A DNA stretch of 59,781 nucleotides from an uncultured Senegalimassilia sp. (lineage in GTDB: Bacteria; Actinomycetota; Coriobacteriia; Coriobacteriales; Eggerthellaceae): the NCBI GenBank assembly GCA_934630815.1, contig CAKTWI010000014.1, positions 1 to 59,781 of the forward strand, in the 5' to 3' direction. Below the pieces are notes generated by a model. That model was given only the letters and a program-made list of their open reading frames with translations, was not told where the DNA came from and did no database searches. Position 1 is the stretch's first letter. Each line of letters starts with the position of its first letter. Both the position numbers and the translations under genes were made by a program. Shown here one piece after another: positions 52,506 to 59,781 of the stretch.

Positions 52506-52535
52506 CAACACGCCGGCGCTCCAGCCGACGTGTTG
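52506..52535 (-). terminator. Terminator of the kinase/FHA operon
   Basis: On the minus strand CAACACGTCGGC pairs with GCCGGCGTGTTG (one mismatch) around a 6-nt loop, followed by GTTTTG. It begins directly after the FHA gene's stop at 52536. Confidence 0.75.
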
Positions 52536-53519
52536 CTATTCCCAGCTTTCCGGCATGCCCTCGATGAGCATAAACCGGGTCGAGCCCGCCAGAACCAGCT
52601 CGTCGCCGGCGTGCACCTCGACCGGTTCAGCGCATGCGGAACCGCCCGTGCGCGCCGGTTCCACCACCGTCTCGGAACCGTCTTCGCCGCTGATCAGCAC
52701 GGTGCCGTTGGAGCTTCCGAGACCCTGCACGCACCACCGGCCCGCTTCGTTGCACCAGACGCGCAGATGATGGCCCGACACATCGGGTTCCACGTCGTTG
52801 ATGTCGTCGGGCCCCAAGGCCAGCGCGCCGATCTCCACGCCGTCGGAGAGCGGCTGCACCCAATGCAAACCTCCGGAAACAAGGCCTCCCACCATGCGCA
52901 AAAGCCCCAGTGCCTGCGCCTGCTCGCGCGGGTCCGCCGACGCCGCGCCGGGTTGCTCACCCTGGTCCATGACGGCGGCGGGGACGGTTTCCAGCCTTCC
53001 GCCGTGCACCGTCTTCACGTAATCGAGCACGTAGGCGCACGCGCGCTTCACGTTCGCGCTGCATCCCGCCGCCACGAACAGCATCATGGCCAGCTCGGAG
53101 CGCTCCTCCACGCTGTAGCCCGCGCCGCGAGCCAGGCGCTCCAGCACGTTGCGGTACAGCGCCAGGTCCTGGTGGCATTCGCGCAGCGCCCGCTCCATGA
53201 GCGCGCCGCCCTGGTTCGTGACCAGCGACAACGCTTCCTCGGCCGACAGGCCCTTCCCGTCGCGGGAGCGCAGGCGCGCCGAAACGCGAAGGGCCGCCAC
53301 ACCCCAATCGCAAAAGTACCGGTCTTGCAGCGAGCCCACGGGGGCGTGCACGATGAAGCGCGAGACCCACGTGCGGTCGTCGCAACGCGACAGCGGGCTT
53401 TTGCCATCGGCAAGCGGGCGGCCGGACAGCACCAGGCGCGCCAGGTCCTTATGGCTGATACCGCCATAGCGCTTCATGGTCTCGAACAAGGCGCCGCACG
53501 GCGTCAACTCCGTCGCCAT
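52536..53519 (-). CDS. FHA-domain protein of the kinase operon
   Basis: The 327-residue soluble protein ends in a forkhead-associated domain (about 218-322): VSGHHLRVW carries the Ser and His of the phosphothreonine site and GLGSSNGTVLI the SNG loop. FHA domains bind phospho-Thr peptides. The first 200 residues are helical with no recognised domain. It is the third gene of the triad, 5 nt after the kinase gene, and closed by a terminator. The likely role is reading phospho-Thr marks made by the neighbouring kinase. Confidence 0.85.
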   Translation of the reverse strand: MATELTPCGALFETMKRYGGISHKDLARLVLSGRPLADGKSPLSRCDDRTWVSRFIVHAPVGSLQDRYFCDWGVAALRVSARLRSRDGKGLSAEEALSLVTNQGGALMERALRECHQDLALYRNVLERLARGAGYSVEERSELAMMLFVAAGCSANVKRACAYVLDYVKTVHGGRLETVPAAVMDQGEQPGAASADPREQAQALGLLRMVGGLVSGGLHWVQPLSDGVEIGALALGPDDINDVEPDVSGHHLRVWCNEAGRWCVQGLGSSNGTVLISGEDGSETVVEPARTGGSACAEPVEVHAGDELVLAGSTRFMLIEGMPESWE

Positions 53520-53524
53520 CTACC

Positions 53525-55552
53525 TCACGCTCCTTCGTTCAAATCGTCGTCCAACACATCGCGCTTGCCCGAGAAGCGGGATTGTGCGCCCAAAGCTTCG
53601 TCCGCGGGGTCGTCGATTTCGTACTCGGGCTGCGAACCATTGCTGCAAAACGGGTCTTGCACATCAGCGGAAACCTCGAGCTCGCAGTCATCGCACTCGC
53701 CCGCAGCCTGCAAGCGGCAAACCTGCTGCGCTTCGTTCTTGCCGGTTTTGCCCGTTTCGCCCTTGCCGGCTTCGCCTTCAAGAGCCGGCGCTGCCGCACT
53801 CGGAAGCGCCGCGGCCTCGTCGGAATCCCCCGACGGCAATGCCTTACGGCGGATCATCTGGGGCAATGCCACGTTCAGCGCGAAATCGGCCACCATGATG
53901 CACCAGCCCGCCGCAGCAGCAGCCACCAACGCCATGGAAAGCAAATGCTGCTGGGCCGCTACCTCGAAGCACATGTCGGCAAGCACCTGCCACAGCGCCG
54001 CGAACGTGACCGCAAGGCCCGCCGTGCCGCGCAAAAAGCCCGCCGTGGTGCGCGAGCCGCCGAAACGCAGCGACAGCCCCACCAGCGCCGGGAACAGCGC
54101 CGCCACAGCCACGGCAACCCCGGGAACGCCGCCTGACCAGGCAAAACCCGCTGCATCAAGCGACGCCTGCGCCCCGTTGGCAAGCACGCCCGCCGAGACC
54201 GCAACCCCCGCCAACGCCGCAGCCGCAACACCCTTGCACGCCAAGCGCACATGCGCCAGCGTGGAATCGGCCACGTCAAGCGCCGACGCGGCGAACCCGC
54301 CGGGCACGCACGGCACCAGCGGACGGCCGCAAAACGACCGCTCCACGTTGTCGGCATAGTGGATGGAGAACGACGACAACGCATCGCGGACCGCCGCGGC
54401 ATCGGGGCGATCGGATTGCCCACGAGCCAGGCAATCTCCCAACACAATACCCAGCTGCTCATCCACAAAGGACAGCGCCTCGGCCGCCTCCGACACGCCC
54501 ATGGGCGCGGACAGCTTGTCTTGCGCGTGCTGCACCGCAACCGCCACCTCGGGTTCGCGGGCAAGCGCCTCGAGCAGTTCGTCGGCACGAGCATGCGCCA
54601 TCACCGCGGTCGGCGCAGGAGCCGCCATTTTCGCGCGATACGGCGAAACAGGCGCCCCATCTTCCCCAACCGCATGCAAGTCGTAAGGGGCCTGCCCGCA
54701 CGCCAGCTGGTACACCACGCTTGCCGCGGCGTATACGTCGATCGCCGGAGATTTGCGCAGCTCGGCCAGGCCCGGGATGTCGTCGCTGAGCATCTCGGGC
54801 GGCGCAAAATCGGCGGTGGCGCCGCGAAACACCGCGTTCTCGCTGGTAAAAGACGTGGAGCGCGGCTCCGACTCGGCCGACGAGCCGAAGTCGATGAGGT
54901 ATAGGTCGAACACGCCCTCGTCCACCTGCTGCTCCAAGGACAGCCGCGATGTGCGCACCATGACGTTGCGCGGGCTGACGTCGCGGTGCACAAACCCGCC
55001 CTCCACATACCCCATACGCGCCACCAGGTCGAACAGGTCGCGGCCCAGGCGCGCCGCCACCAGCGGGCTCACGCGGCCGCAACCGTCGACGGCAAGCTGC
55101 CGGCGCGCGCGATCCAGGGTGATGCCCTCCACCCATTCCATAACGATGCACGGCACCCCGTCGACGGTGCCTCGACCATACAAGCGGGGAAAGCCCTTCA
55201 GTCCCGACAGCAGGATATGGCATTCGTATTCGCGTTCGAACGCGGCACGCGAAGCGCGCACGCGACGCTCGTGATCGTCCTCCGTTTCGCCATCTCGACG
55301 ATGCGGAAGCGAGAGCAGCTTGAGCGCCAGGTGCTCGCCCTGCGCATTGCGCGCGTGCTCAACACGGCCCGTGCCACCGCGATGTCCCTGCCCCTGCGAC
55401 ACGAACAGCGTGACGAAACGGCGCACGTACGACGGCCGGTCGGCGTCGGAAAGCGAAAGCGGCGCGCTGAAATCGGCCACACGTACCAAGCGCATACCCT
55501 GAACGGTGCCCGACGAAGCGAGCGCGCCGCCCTTGTCCACGAGCCCGCTCAT
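53525..55552 (-). CDS. Membrane Ser/Thr protein kinase (Hanks type)
   Basis: The 675-residue protein has a protein-kinase domain (about 40-400). Lys78 lies in LALKLL, HRDVSPRNVM at 189-198 is the catalytic loop, IDFGSS at 220-225 the metal motif, and TADFAPPEML the activation-segment end. The Pro-replacing Ser in HRDVSPRN is acceptable. About four hydrophobic segments follow (about 425-570), then an acidic, Glu/Asp-rich tail. Unlike PknB it has no PASTA repeats. ATG overlaps the preceding gene by 4 nt. Confidence 0.9.
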   Translation of the reverse strand: MSGLVDKGGALASSGTVQGMRLVRVADFSAPLSLSDADRPSYVRRFVTLFVSQGQGHRGGTGRVEHARNAQGEHLALKLLSLPHRRDGETEDDHERRVRASRAAFEREYECHILLSGLKGFPRLYGRGTVDGVPCIVMEWVEGITLDRARRQLAVDGCGRVSPLVAARLGRDLFDLVARMGYVEGGFVHRDVSPRNVMVRTSRLSLEQQVDEGVFDLYLIDFGSSAESEPRSTSFTSENAVFRGATADFAPPEMLSDDIPGLAELRKSPAIDVYAAASVVYQLACGQAPYDLHAVGEDGAPVSPYRAKMAAPAPTAVMAHARADELLEALAREPEVAVAVQHAQDKLSAPMGVSEAAEALSFVDEQLGIVLGDCLARGQSDRPDAAAVRDALSSFSIHYADNVERSFCGRPLVPCVPGGFAASALDVADSTLAHVRLACKGVAAAALAGVAVSAGVLANGAQASLDAAGFAWSGGVPGVAVAVAALFPALVGLSLRFGGSRTTAGFLRGTAGLAVTFAALWQVLADMCFEVAAQQHLLSMALVAAAAAGWCIMVADFALNVALPQMIRRKALPSGDSDEAAALPSAAAPALEGEAGKGETGKTGKNEAQQVCRLQAAGECDDCELEVSADVQDPFCSNGSQPEYEIDDPADEALGAQSRFSGKRDVLDDDLNEGA

Positions 55553-56913
55553 AAGCTGATGCTCGCTAGCGTCTCGTTCAGCTGCGCAGCCCTTATGCTG
55601 TTGCCGGAGGCATCCTGATCGGTGCGAACGGGTTCCATCCAGCGATCAACCCCTTCCGCCGGGTTATCGTATTCCAAGTTCAACCCCCACGCGTCGTAAA
55701 TGACGGTCAGGTATCGGTCCAACGCGATGTAGGCACGCTGAAGGTTGCTCTTCTGCTCCAGCCAACGCGATCCCTCGGCGAACGCGTTCGAATTGCGCAG
55801 CAGCAAGAAGTCGGTGAGCGTTTGGCTGTCGATTGCCGCGCACTCGTTGTAATCGCTTTGGCGAAGGGGGCGCGACGTGCTCATGCAATCGTTATTGAAC
55901 GCGGCGACGGCGTTGTTCAAGCGTGTAAGGTATGCGTTCACGCGGGCCTGATGGTCCACCAGCACGGCGTAAGCCGCCGCCTCCTGCTCAGCCGTGGGCG
56001 CGGCAGGCGCAGGTGCGGAACCGGAGCCGCCGGCGCTTTCCGAGCCCGAGCCCGAGCCGCTTGCATCGTCCGACGCGCCGCCCGAACCGCCGGAGTTACC
56101 CGAACCGGAGCCGGAACCGGACGCGGAGCCGCTTCCCGCAGACCCCGAGCCCGCCTGCGACGAGCCGCCGGAAGATGCGGAGCCCGACGCGGAACCAGAC
56201 CCCGACGCAGCCGAGGCGCCGCCAGCGATCTGCTGCGCGCGGGTGAACGACGAATCCACCGAGGAAGCCCCAGATGCCCCGGTCAGCGACGCAACGCCCA
56301 GCATGCCGGAACCGGAGCCCGAACCAAGGCCCAAAGCTGCCGCAGCATCGGGCGCAGCGGCGTCGGTCTTCGACCCTTCGATCGTCACCGGGCCCACCGC
56401 GCGCGTCGAGCCCACGGGGTCGGCCTGGACTTCGCGCATCTGACCGTCAAGCCACAGCGCAGACTCCAGCGGGATAATCACCGCGCTGGGCCTATCATCG
56501 GCAACCACTGCCGGGATTGCAGACACGTAACCGCCGACGCCCGCAATCATCAAGGCGAACGACGCGGCCGAAAGCGCCATCATGGGACGGGTGATGCCGG
56601 GCTTCCACCGCAGCCTGCGCGCGCGGCGCGCAGGGCGATCGGTTGCGGCGAACGTGGGCGTAGGGCTAGGGGAAGGGCTGACGGCGCGGCCGGCGGGCGT
56701 CGACTGCTCGGCGGGCGCCTGAGGGCGCGCAGCATCAGTGGCAGCCACGTCCGTCGCGTCGCCGGCAGCCAGGTCCGCCGTATCATCGACGGCCGAATCC
56801 GACGTATCATCGATTGCCAGGTCTGCCGTATCGTCGGTGACCAAGTCCGTCGCGTCGCCGGCAGCAAAGTCCGCCGTATCGCGCTCGTCGTCGTGCGCAT
56901 TCTGCTCCGCCAT
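55549..56913 (-). CDS. Single-pass membrane protein with cytoplasmic octapeptide Thr/Asp repeats
   Basis: The 454-residue protein opens with six exact 8-residue repeats (residues 12-59). A Pro/Arg-rich stretch follows (PARRARRLRWKPG), then one membrane helix (about 111-135, MMALSAASFALMIAGVGGYV). A long Gly/Ser linker (about 235-325) and a helical C-terminal domain (about 335-440) come after. Basic residues before the helix predict an inside N-terminus, placing the repeats with the kinase. GGAGGG precedes the ATG at 56913. No family is recognised. It is the first gene of the triad, and its stop overlaps the kinase start. Confidence 0.8.
   Translation of the reverse strand: MAEQNAHDDERDTADFAAGDATDLVTDDTADLAIDDTSDSAVDDTADLAAGDATDVAATDAARPQAPAEQSTPAGRAVSPSPSPTPTFAATDRPARRARRLRWKPGITRPMMALSAASFALMIAGVGGYVSAIPAVVADDRPSAVIIPLESALWLDGQMREVQADPVGSTRAVGPVTIEGSKTDAAAPDAAAALGLGSGSGSGMLGVASLTGASGASSVDSSFTRAQQIAGGASAASGSGSASGSASSGGSSQAGSGSAGSGSASGSGSGSGNSGGSGGASDDASGSGSGSESAGGSGSAPAPAAPTAEQEAAAYAVLVDHQARVNAYLTRLNNAVAAFNNDCMSTSRPLRQSDYNECAAIDSQTLTDFLLLRNSNAFAEGSRWLEQKSNLQRAYIALDRYLTVIYDAWGLNLEYDNPAEGVDRWMEPVRTDQDASGNSIRAAQLNETLASISL
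56737..56880 (-). repeat. Six 24-bp units coding octapeptide Thr/Asp repeats
   Basis: Units read DTADFAAG, DATDLVTD, DTADLAID, DTSDSAVD, DTADLAAG and DATDVAAT, with Asp at every eighth position (12, 20, 28, 36, 44, 52). Each unit has at least one Thr next to acidic residues. Corresponding DNA words (GTATCATCGA, TCGTCGGTGA, GCGTCGCCGG) are related but diverged, so the protein pattern, not recent duplication, has been kept. Confidence 0.8.
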
Positions 56914-56953
56914 CGCCTTCCCTCCTTTCCCTTCTCGTCTCAAAAGTCGCCAC

Positions 56954-57415
56954 TTAAGCCAAGCCTGGCCAGTTTTGCTGGCGCAAAGCCTCGTATGCGG
57001 CTATTGCAACCGAATTGCTTAAGTTTAAGCTGCGCATGCCGTCGCGCATGGGGATGCGCACGCAAGCGGACTCGAAGCGCTGCATAACGGCCTCGTCGAG
57101 TCCGCGGCTTTCGCGCCCGAACACCAGCCAAGCATCCGGGCCGTACGAAACGTCGGCGAAGCTGCGCTGCACGTGCCCCGTGAACAGGTGCAGCTCGTCG
57201 GCGGCGTGGGCCTCGAAGAACTCGTCGGCACACGGCCAGCGCACGATGTCGACGTCGTCCCAATAGTCGCAGCCCGCGCGCGCAAGGTTGCGCTGCGTGA
57301 CGGCGAAGCCCATAGGCTCCACCAGGTGCAGCCGCGCGCCGATGCACGCGCACGTGCGCGCCACGTTCCCCGTATTCTGGGGGATCTCAGGCTCCACCAA
57401 CACGATGTTCAGCAT
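56954..57415 (-). CDS. trmL: tRNA (cytidine(34)-2'-O)-methyltransferase
   Basis: The 153-residue SPOUT enzyme methylates the wobble base of tRNA-Leu. It has LVEPEIPQNTGNVARTCA, LHLVEPMGF, LVFGRESRGL and the knot-forming RIPMRDGMRSLNLSNSVAIA. ATG at 57415 follows AAAGG; the frame upstream to 57661 is not family-like. It lies 40 nt upstream of the octapeptide-repeat gene on the same strand. Confidence 0.93.
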   Translation of the reverse strand: MLNIVLVEPEIPQNTGNVARTCACIGARLHLVEPMGFAVTQRNLARAGCDYWDDVDIVRWPCADEFFEAHAADELHLFTGHVQRSFADVSYGPDAWLVFGRESRGLDEAVMQRFESACVRIPMRDGMRSLNLSNSVAIAAYEALRQQNWPGLA

Positions 57416-57641
57416 GCTTGCAACCTTTCGTTCGAACGATCCGACTTTTGCGGGAGCCCGCGGTCTCCCGCAGAGACGCGCCTGCCCATGCAGGTGCTTA
57501 CCCATCAACGCGCACCCGCCCGTTTCAGGCCCTTGGAAAACCGCGGCACGCCGGTGCCCGCGCTTCCCGCCGTTGCGCACCCGCCGTTTCAAGCCCGCAG
57601 ACGCCGCAGCCACATGACCGAGCCCCGACAACACCGAGCGC

Positions 57642-57669
57642 CGCCGGGCGCGCAATCGCACGCCCGGCG
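57642..57669 (-). terminator. Stem-loop just after the ABC-F gene
   Basis: On the minus strand CGCCGGGCG pairs with CGCCCGGCG around a 10-nt loop directly after the stop at 57676. A second hairpin GCGGGAG/CTCCCGC lies at 57450-57471. Neither has a long T-run. The remaining 260-nt gap has no gene. Confidence 0.55.
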
Positions 57670-57675
57670 AAGTTC

Positions 57676-59760
57676 CTACACGCCCATAGCTTCAGCCTGC
57701 TTGGCCATCTCCTCTTCGAGCTCCTCGTTGAGCATGAACCATTCCTCCTCGGCAGCGGCCAGACGTTGCTTGAGCTTGGAATGCTCGGCAACGGCATCCG
57801 AGGATGCGTCCTCGTTGATGTAGAAGTCGGGGTCGGCCATCTTCGCCAGCAGCTCCTCCATGCGGGCGTTGTCGCGCTCCATCTGCTTATCGAGCTCGGC
57901 AATGCGCTTGCGATGGTTCTTCAGCGCGGCGTAGGCGCGGTTGCGCGCCTCGGCCTCGCGGCGCTTCTGCTCCTTGGTCTTCGGCGAGCTGCCGCGCTTT
58001 GCCGTCAGCTCTCCCGAGGCCGCTGGCGCAGCCGAAGCGGACGCAGAAGGCGCGGAAGAGGCGTTCTTCGACGCCTTCCCCTTCCCCGATCCGCCCTTTC
58101 CGGCGGGTTTGCGCTCCATCAACTCGTCGACGAGCGACTCGTCGGTGGGTTCGGGCCCGTCGAGCTGGCCGGACTTGAACAGGTAGTAGTCGTAGTCGCC
58201 GTCGTAGACGGTGACCTTGCCGGGCTTCACTTCCACGATACGGTTCGCGATGCTGCGGATGAGGTGGCGGTCGTGCGTGATGAGCAGGATAGTGCCCTCG
58301 AAGCGGTTGAGCGCCTGCTCGAGCACGTCGGCGCTGGCGATGTCCAGGTGGTTGGTGGGCTCGTCAAGGCACAGCAGCGGCTTGGGCGCCACGAGCATCT
58401 TCGCCAACGCCAGACGGCCCTTCTCGCCGCCGGAGAGCACGCTGACCTTCTTCTCGACGGCGTCGCCCTCGAACAGGAAGGCGCCGAGCAGGCTGCGCAC
58501 CTGGCTGATGTTCCAACCCGGCGCTACGTGGTCGAGCTCCTCGAACACGGTGTTGCCCGCGTGCAGTTCTTCCAGCTGGTGCTGAGCATAGTACGTCAGC
58601 GCCACGTGCACGCCGTAGTCGATGGTGCCGGCATCGGGCTTCATGACGCCCGCGATCATCTTCATAAGCGTGGATTTGCCCGCGCCGTTGGGGCCGACGA
58701 GCGCCACCTTGTCGCCGCGATACATGGTGAAGTCGAAGTTGTCGTAGACGCGCTTGTCGCCGAACGCCTTCACCAGGCCGCGGCAGCGCACCACCTCATC
58801 GCCGGTGCGCGGAGGCTGCACGAAGTTGAAGTGGATGGGCTTCTTCTCCTCGGGGATCTCGATGAGTTCCTCTTTCAGGCGCTCCAAGCGCTGCGCGCGC
58901 TCCTGGGCCTGGCGAGCCTTGGTGGCCTTGTAGCGGAAGCGCTCGACGAAATCCTCCAGGTGCTTCATCTCCTCGAGCTGCTTGGTGCGCTGCTGGCGGA
59001 GGCGCTCGATGCGCTCCTCGCGCGCTTTGAGGTACGCGGAATAGTTGCCCTTATACAGGTTGACGCGGCCGTTGGCCACCTCGGCCACGCGGTCGATCAT
59101 GTTGTCCATGAACTCGCGGTCGTGGCTGACCACGATGACGGTGCCCTCGTAGCCGCGCAAAAAGCCTTCGAGCCACTTCACCGACTCAAGATCCAGGTGG
59201 TTTGTGGGCTCGTCGAGCATAAGCACCTCGGGATTGCGGACCAGCAGCTTAGCCAGCGCGATGCGCATCTGCCAACCACCGGAGAAGTTCGTGGTGGCCT
59301 GCTTGATATCGCCTTCCTTGAAGCCTAGGCCGAACAGCACGCCGCGGACCTTGGCCTCGATGGTGTAGCCGCCCAACATCTCGTAGGCGTCGCGCGCGCG
59401 GCCGGCTGCGGCAAGCTGACGCTCGGTGGGGTTATCGCCCAGCGACTCCTCCAGCTCGCGCAGGCGCTGCTCGGCTTCCAGGATCTCCACCTGCGAGGAC
59501 ATGACTTCCTCGAAGATGGGGCGATCGGGCATCTCGATGGCTTCCTGCTCCAGGTAGCCCACGCGGGCGCCCTTCGCGAACAGGATACGGCCCTCGTCGG
59601 CGTCCTCGCGGCCGCTGATGATGTTGAGCATGGTGGTTTTGCCGGCGCCGTTGGGGCCTACGAGCGCCAGGCGGTCGTATTCCTCCAGCTTGAACGTGAC
59701 GTCGGAGAACAGCGTGCGCCCGCCGAACGACTTCGACAGATGCTCAACCTGCATGATCAT
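57676..59760 (-). CDS. ABC-F family ATP-binding protein
   Basis: The 694-residue soluble protein has two ATPase domains, each with Walker A ([10 protein letters not shown] and [10 protein letters not shown]), signature ([13 protein letters not shown] and [13 protein letters not shown]) and [10 protein letters not shown] or [11 protein letters not shown] charged interdomain linker (about 235-290) and a C-terminal coiled coil (about 590-690) follow. No membrane domain is present, so it acts on ribosomes as a translation factor of the Uup/EttA type, possibly with antibiotic protection. The Lys/Ser/Ala-rich hinge at about 545-590 is low-order. Ribosome site AAGGAG precedes ATG 59760; ATG 59754 is an alternative. 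Confidence 0.92.
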   Translation of the reverse strand: MIMQVEHLSKSFGGRTLFSDVTFKLEEYDRLALVGPNGAGKTTMLNIISGREDADEGRILFAKGARVGYLEQEAIEMPDRPIFEEVMSSQVEILEAEQRLRELEESLGDNPTERQLAAAGRARDAYEMLGGYTIEAKVRGVLFGLGFKEGDIKQATTNFSGGWQMRIALAKLLVRNPEVLMLDEPTNHLDLESVKWLEGFLRGYEGTVIVVSHDREFMDNMIDRVAEVANGRVNLYKGNYSAYLKAREERIERLRQQRTKQLEEMKHLEDFVERFRYKATKARQAQERAQRLERLKEELIEIPEEKKPIHFNFVQPPRTGDEVVRCRGLVKAFGDKRVYDNFDFTMYRGDKVALVGPNGAGKSTLMKMIAGVMKPDAGTIDYGVHVALTYYAQHQLEELHAGNTVFEELDHVAPGWNISQVRSLLGAFLFEGDAVEKKVSVLSGGEKGRLALAKMLVAPKPLLCLDEPTNHLDIASADVLEQALNRFEGTILLITHDRHLIRSIANRIVEVKPGKVTVYDGDYDYYLFKSGQLDGPEPTDESLVDELMERKPAGKGGSGKGKASKNASSAPSASASAAPAASGELTAKRGSSPKTKEQKRREAEARNRAYAALKNHRKRIAELDKQMERDNARMEELLAKMADPDFYINEDASSDAVAEHSKLKQRLAAAEEEWFMLNEELEEEMAKQAEAMGV

Positions 59761-59781
59761 GGTGCGACAACTCCTTTAGCG

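Overview
The window looks like chromosomal DNA from a high-GC, anaerobic, gut-type actinobacterium of class Coriobacteriia, probably family Eggerthellaceae. The lineage is inferred from protein content, not from a marker gene. Supporting observations are a bile-salt-hydrolase-like enzyme, a ferredoxin-linked 2-oxoacid oxidoreductase paired with an aryl-CoA ligase, a DUF512/Der/PlsY/GpsA cluster, an ScpA/ScpB/RluB cluster, and strong third-position GC bias that creates long antisense shadow frames. No rRNA, tRNA, CRISPR array, prophage or complete insertion sequence was seen.

Layout. Positions 1-1280 hold the end of an AraC-type regulator, a truncated Doc-like gene behind a perfect 15-bp palindrome, and one copy of a dispersed repeat. 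1281-6415 holds a SulP anion transporter facing a beta-carbonic anhydrase, a C_GCAxxG_C_C redox protein, a YeiH-type transporter and endonuclease IV. 6808-12218 holds an aryl-CoA ligase, an effector-only LysR protein, and a three-gene 2-oxoacid:ferredoxin oxidoreductase (fused gamma-delta, alpha, beta). 12326-14677 (minus strand) is a Pit phosphate transporter with a tiny membrane protein and a universal stress protein. 15032-16833 is an XRE-type DNA-binding domain fused to an alanine-type aminotransferase, behind a dense TGAAC/GTTCA cluster.

16964-31284 is mostly housekeeping and accessory: RecQ, a deformylase, an amidohydrolase, an EF-G-like GTPase, a PGPG-type small membrane protein, a bile-salt-hydrolase-family enzyme, a structured 169-nt intergenic element, an Mrp Fe-S carrier ATPase, and a large secreted M6-type metalloprotease. 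Next come minus-strand housekeeping operons: DUF512-der-plsY-gpsA (36059 to 31582), an orphan LytTR regulator, and M50-scpA-scpB-rluB then tyrA-aroA-cmk-plsC-ispH (46380 to 37484). SerC and the plus-strand NAD operon nadA-nadB-nadC-niaR follow; the NAD operon starts at a 13-bp inverted repeat that is the likely NiaR operator.

The last 7 kb (minus strand) encodes an ABC-F ATPase, TrmL, and a tightly coupled triad. The triad is a membrane protein with six exact octapeptide Thr/Asp repeats, a Ser/Thr kinase with about four C-terminal membrane segments, and an FHA-domain protein. Its likely topology puts the repeats on the same side as the kinase and FHA protein, so it reads as a self-contained phospho-signalling module.

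The most noteworthy items are this kinase/FHA/octad-repeat triad, the XRE-aminotransferase fusion with its TGAAC cluster and internal ribosome binding site, the LysR effector domain lacking any DNA-binding domain, the structured element at 26262-26430, and two repeat populations. One is a roughly 26-bp REP-like unit between genes. The other is a CGCAAA-rich micro-repeat that extends into nadB and niaR.
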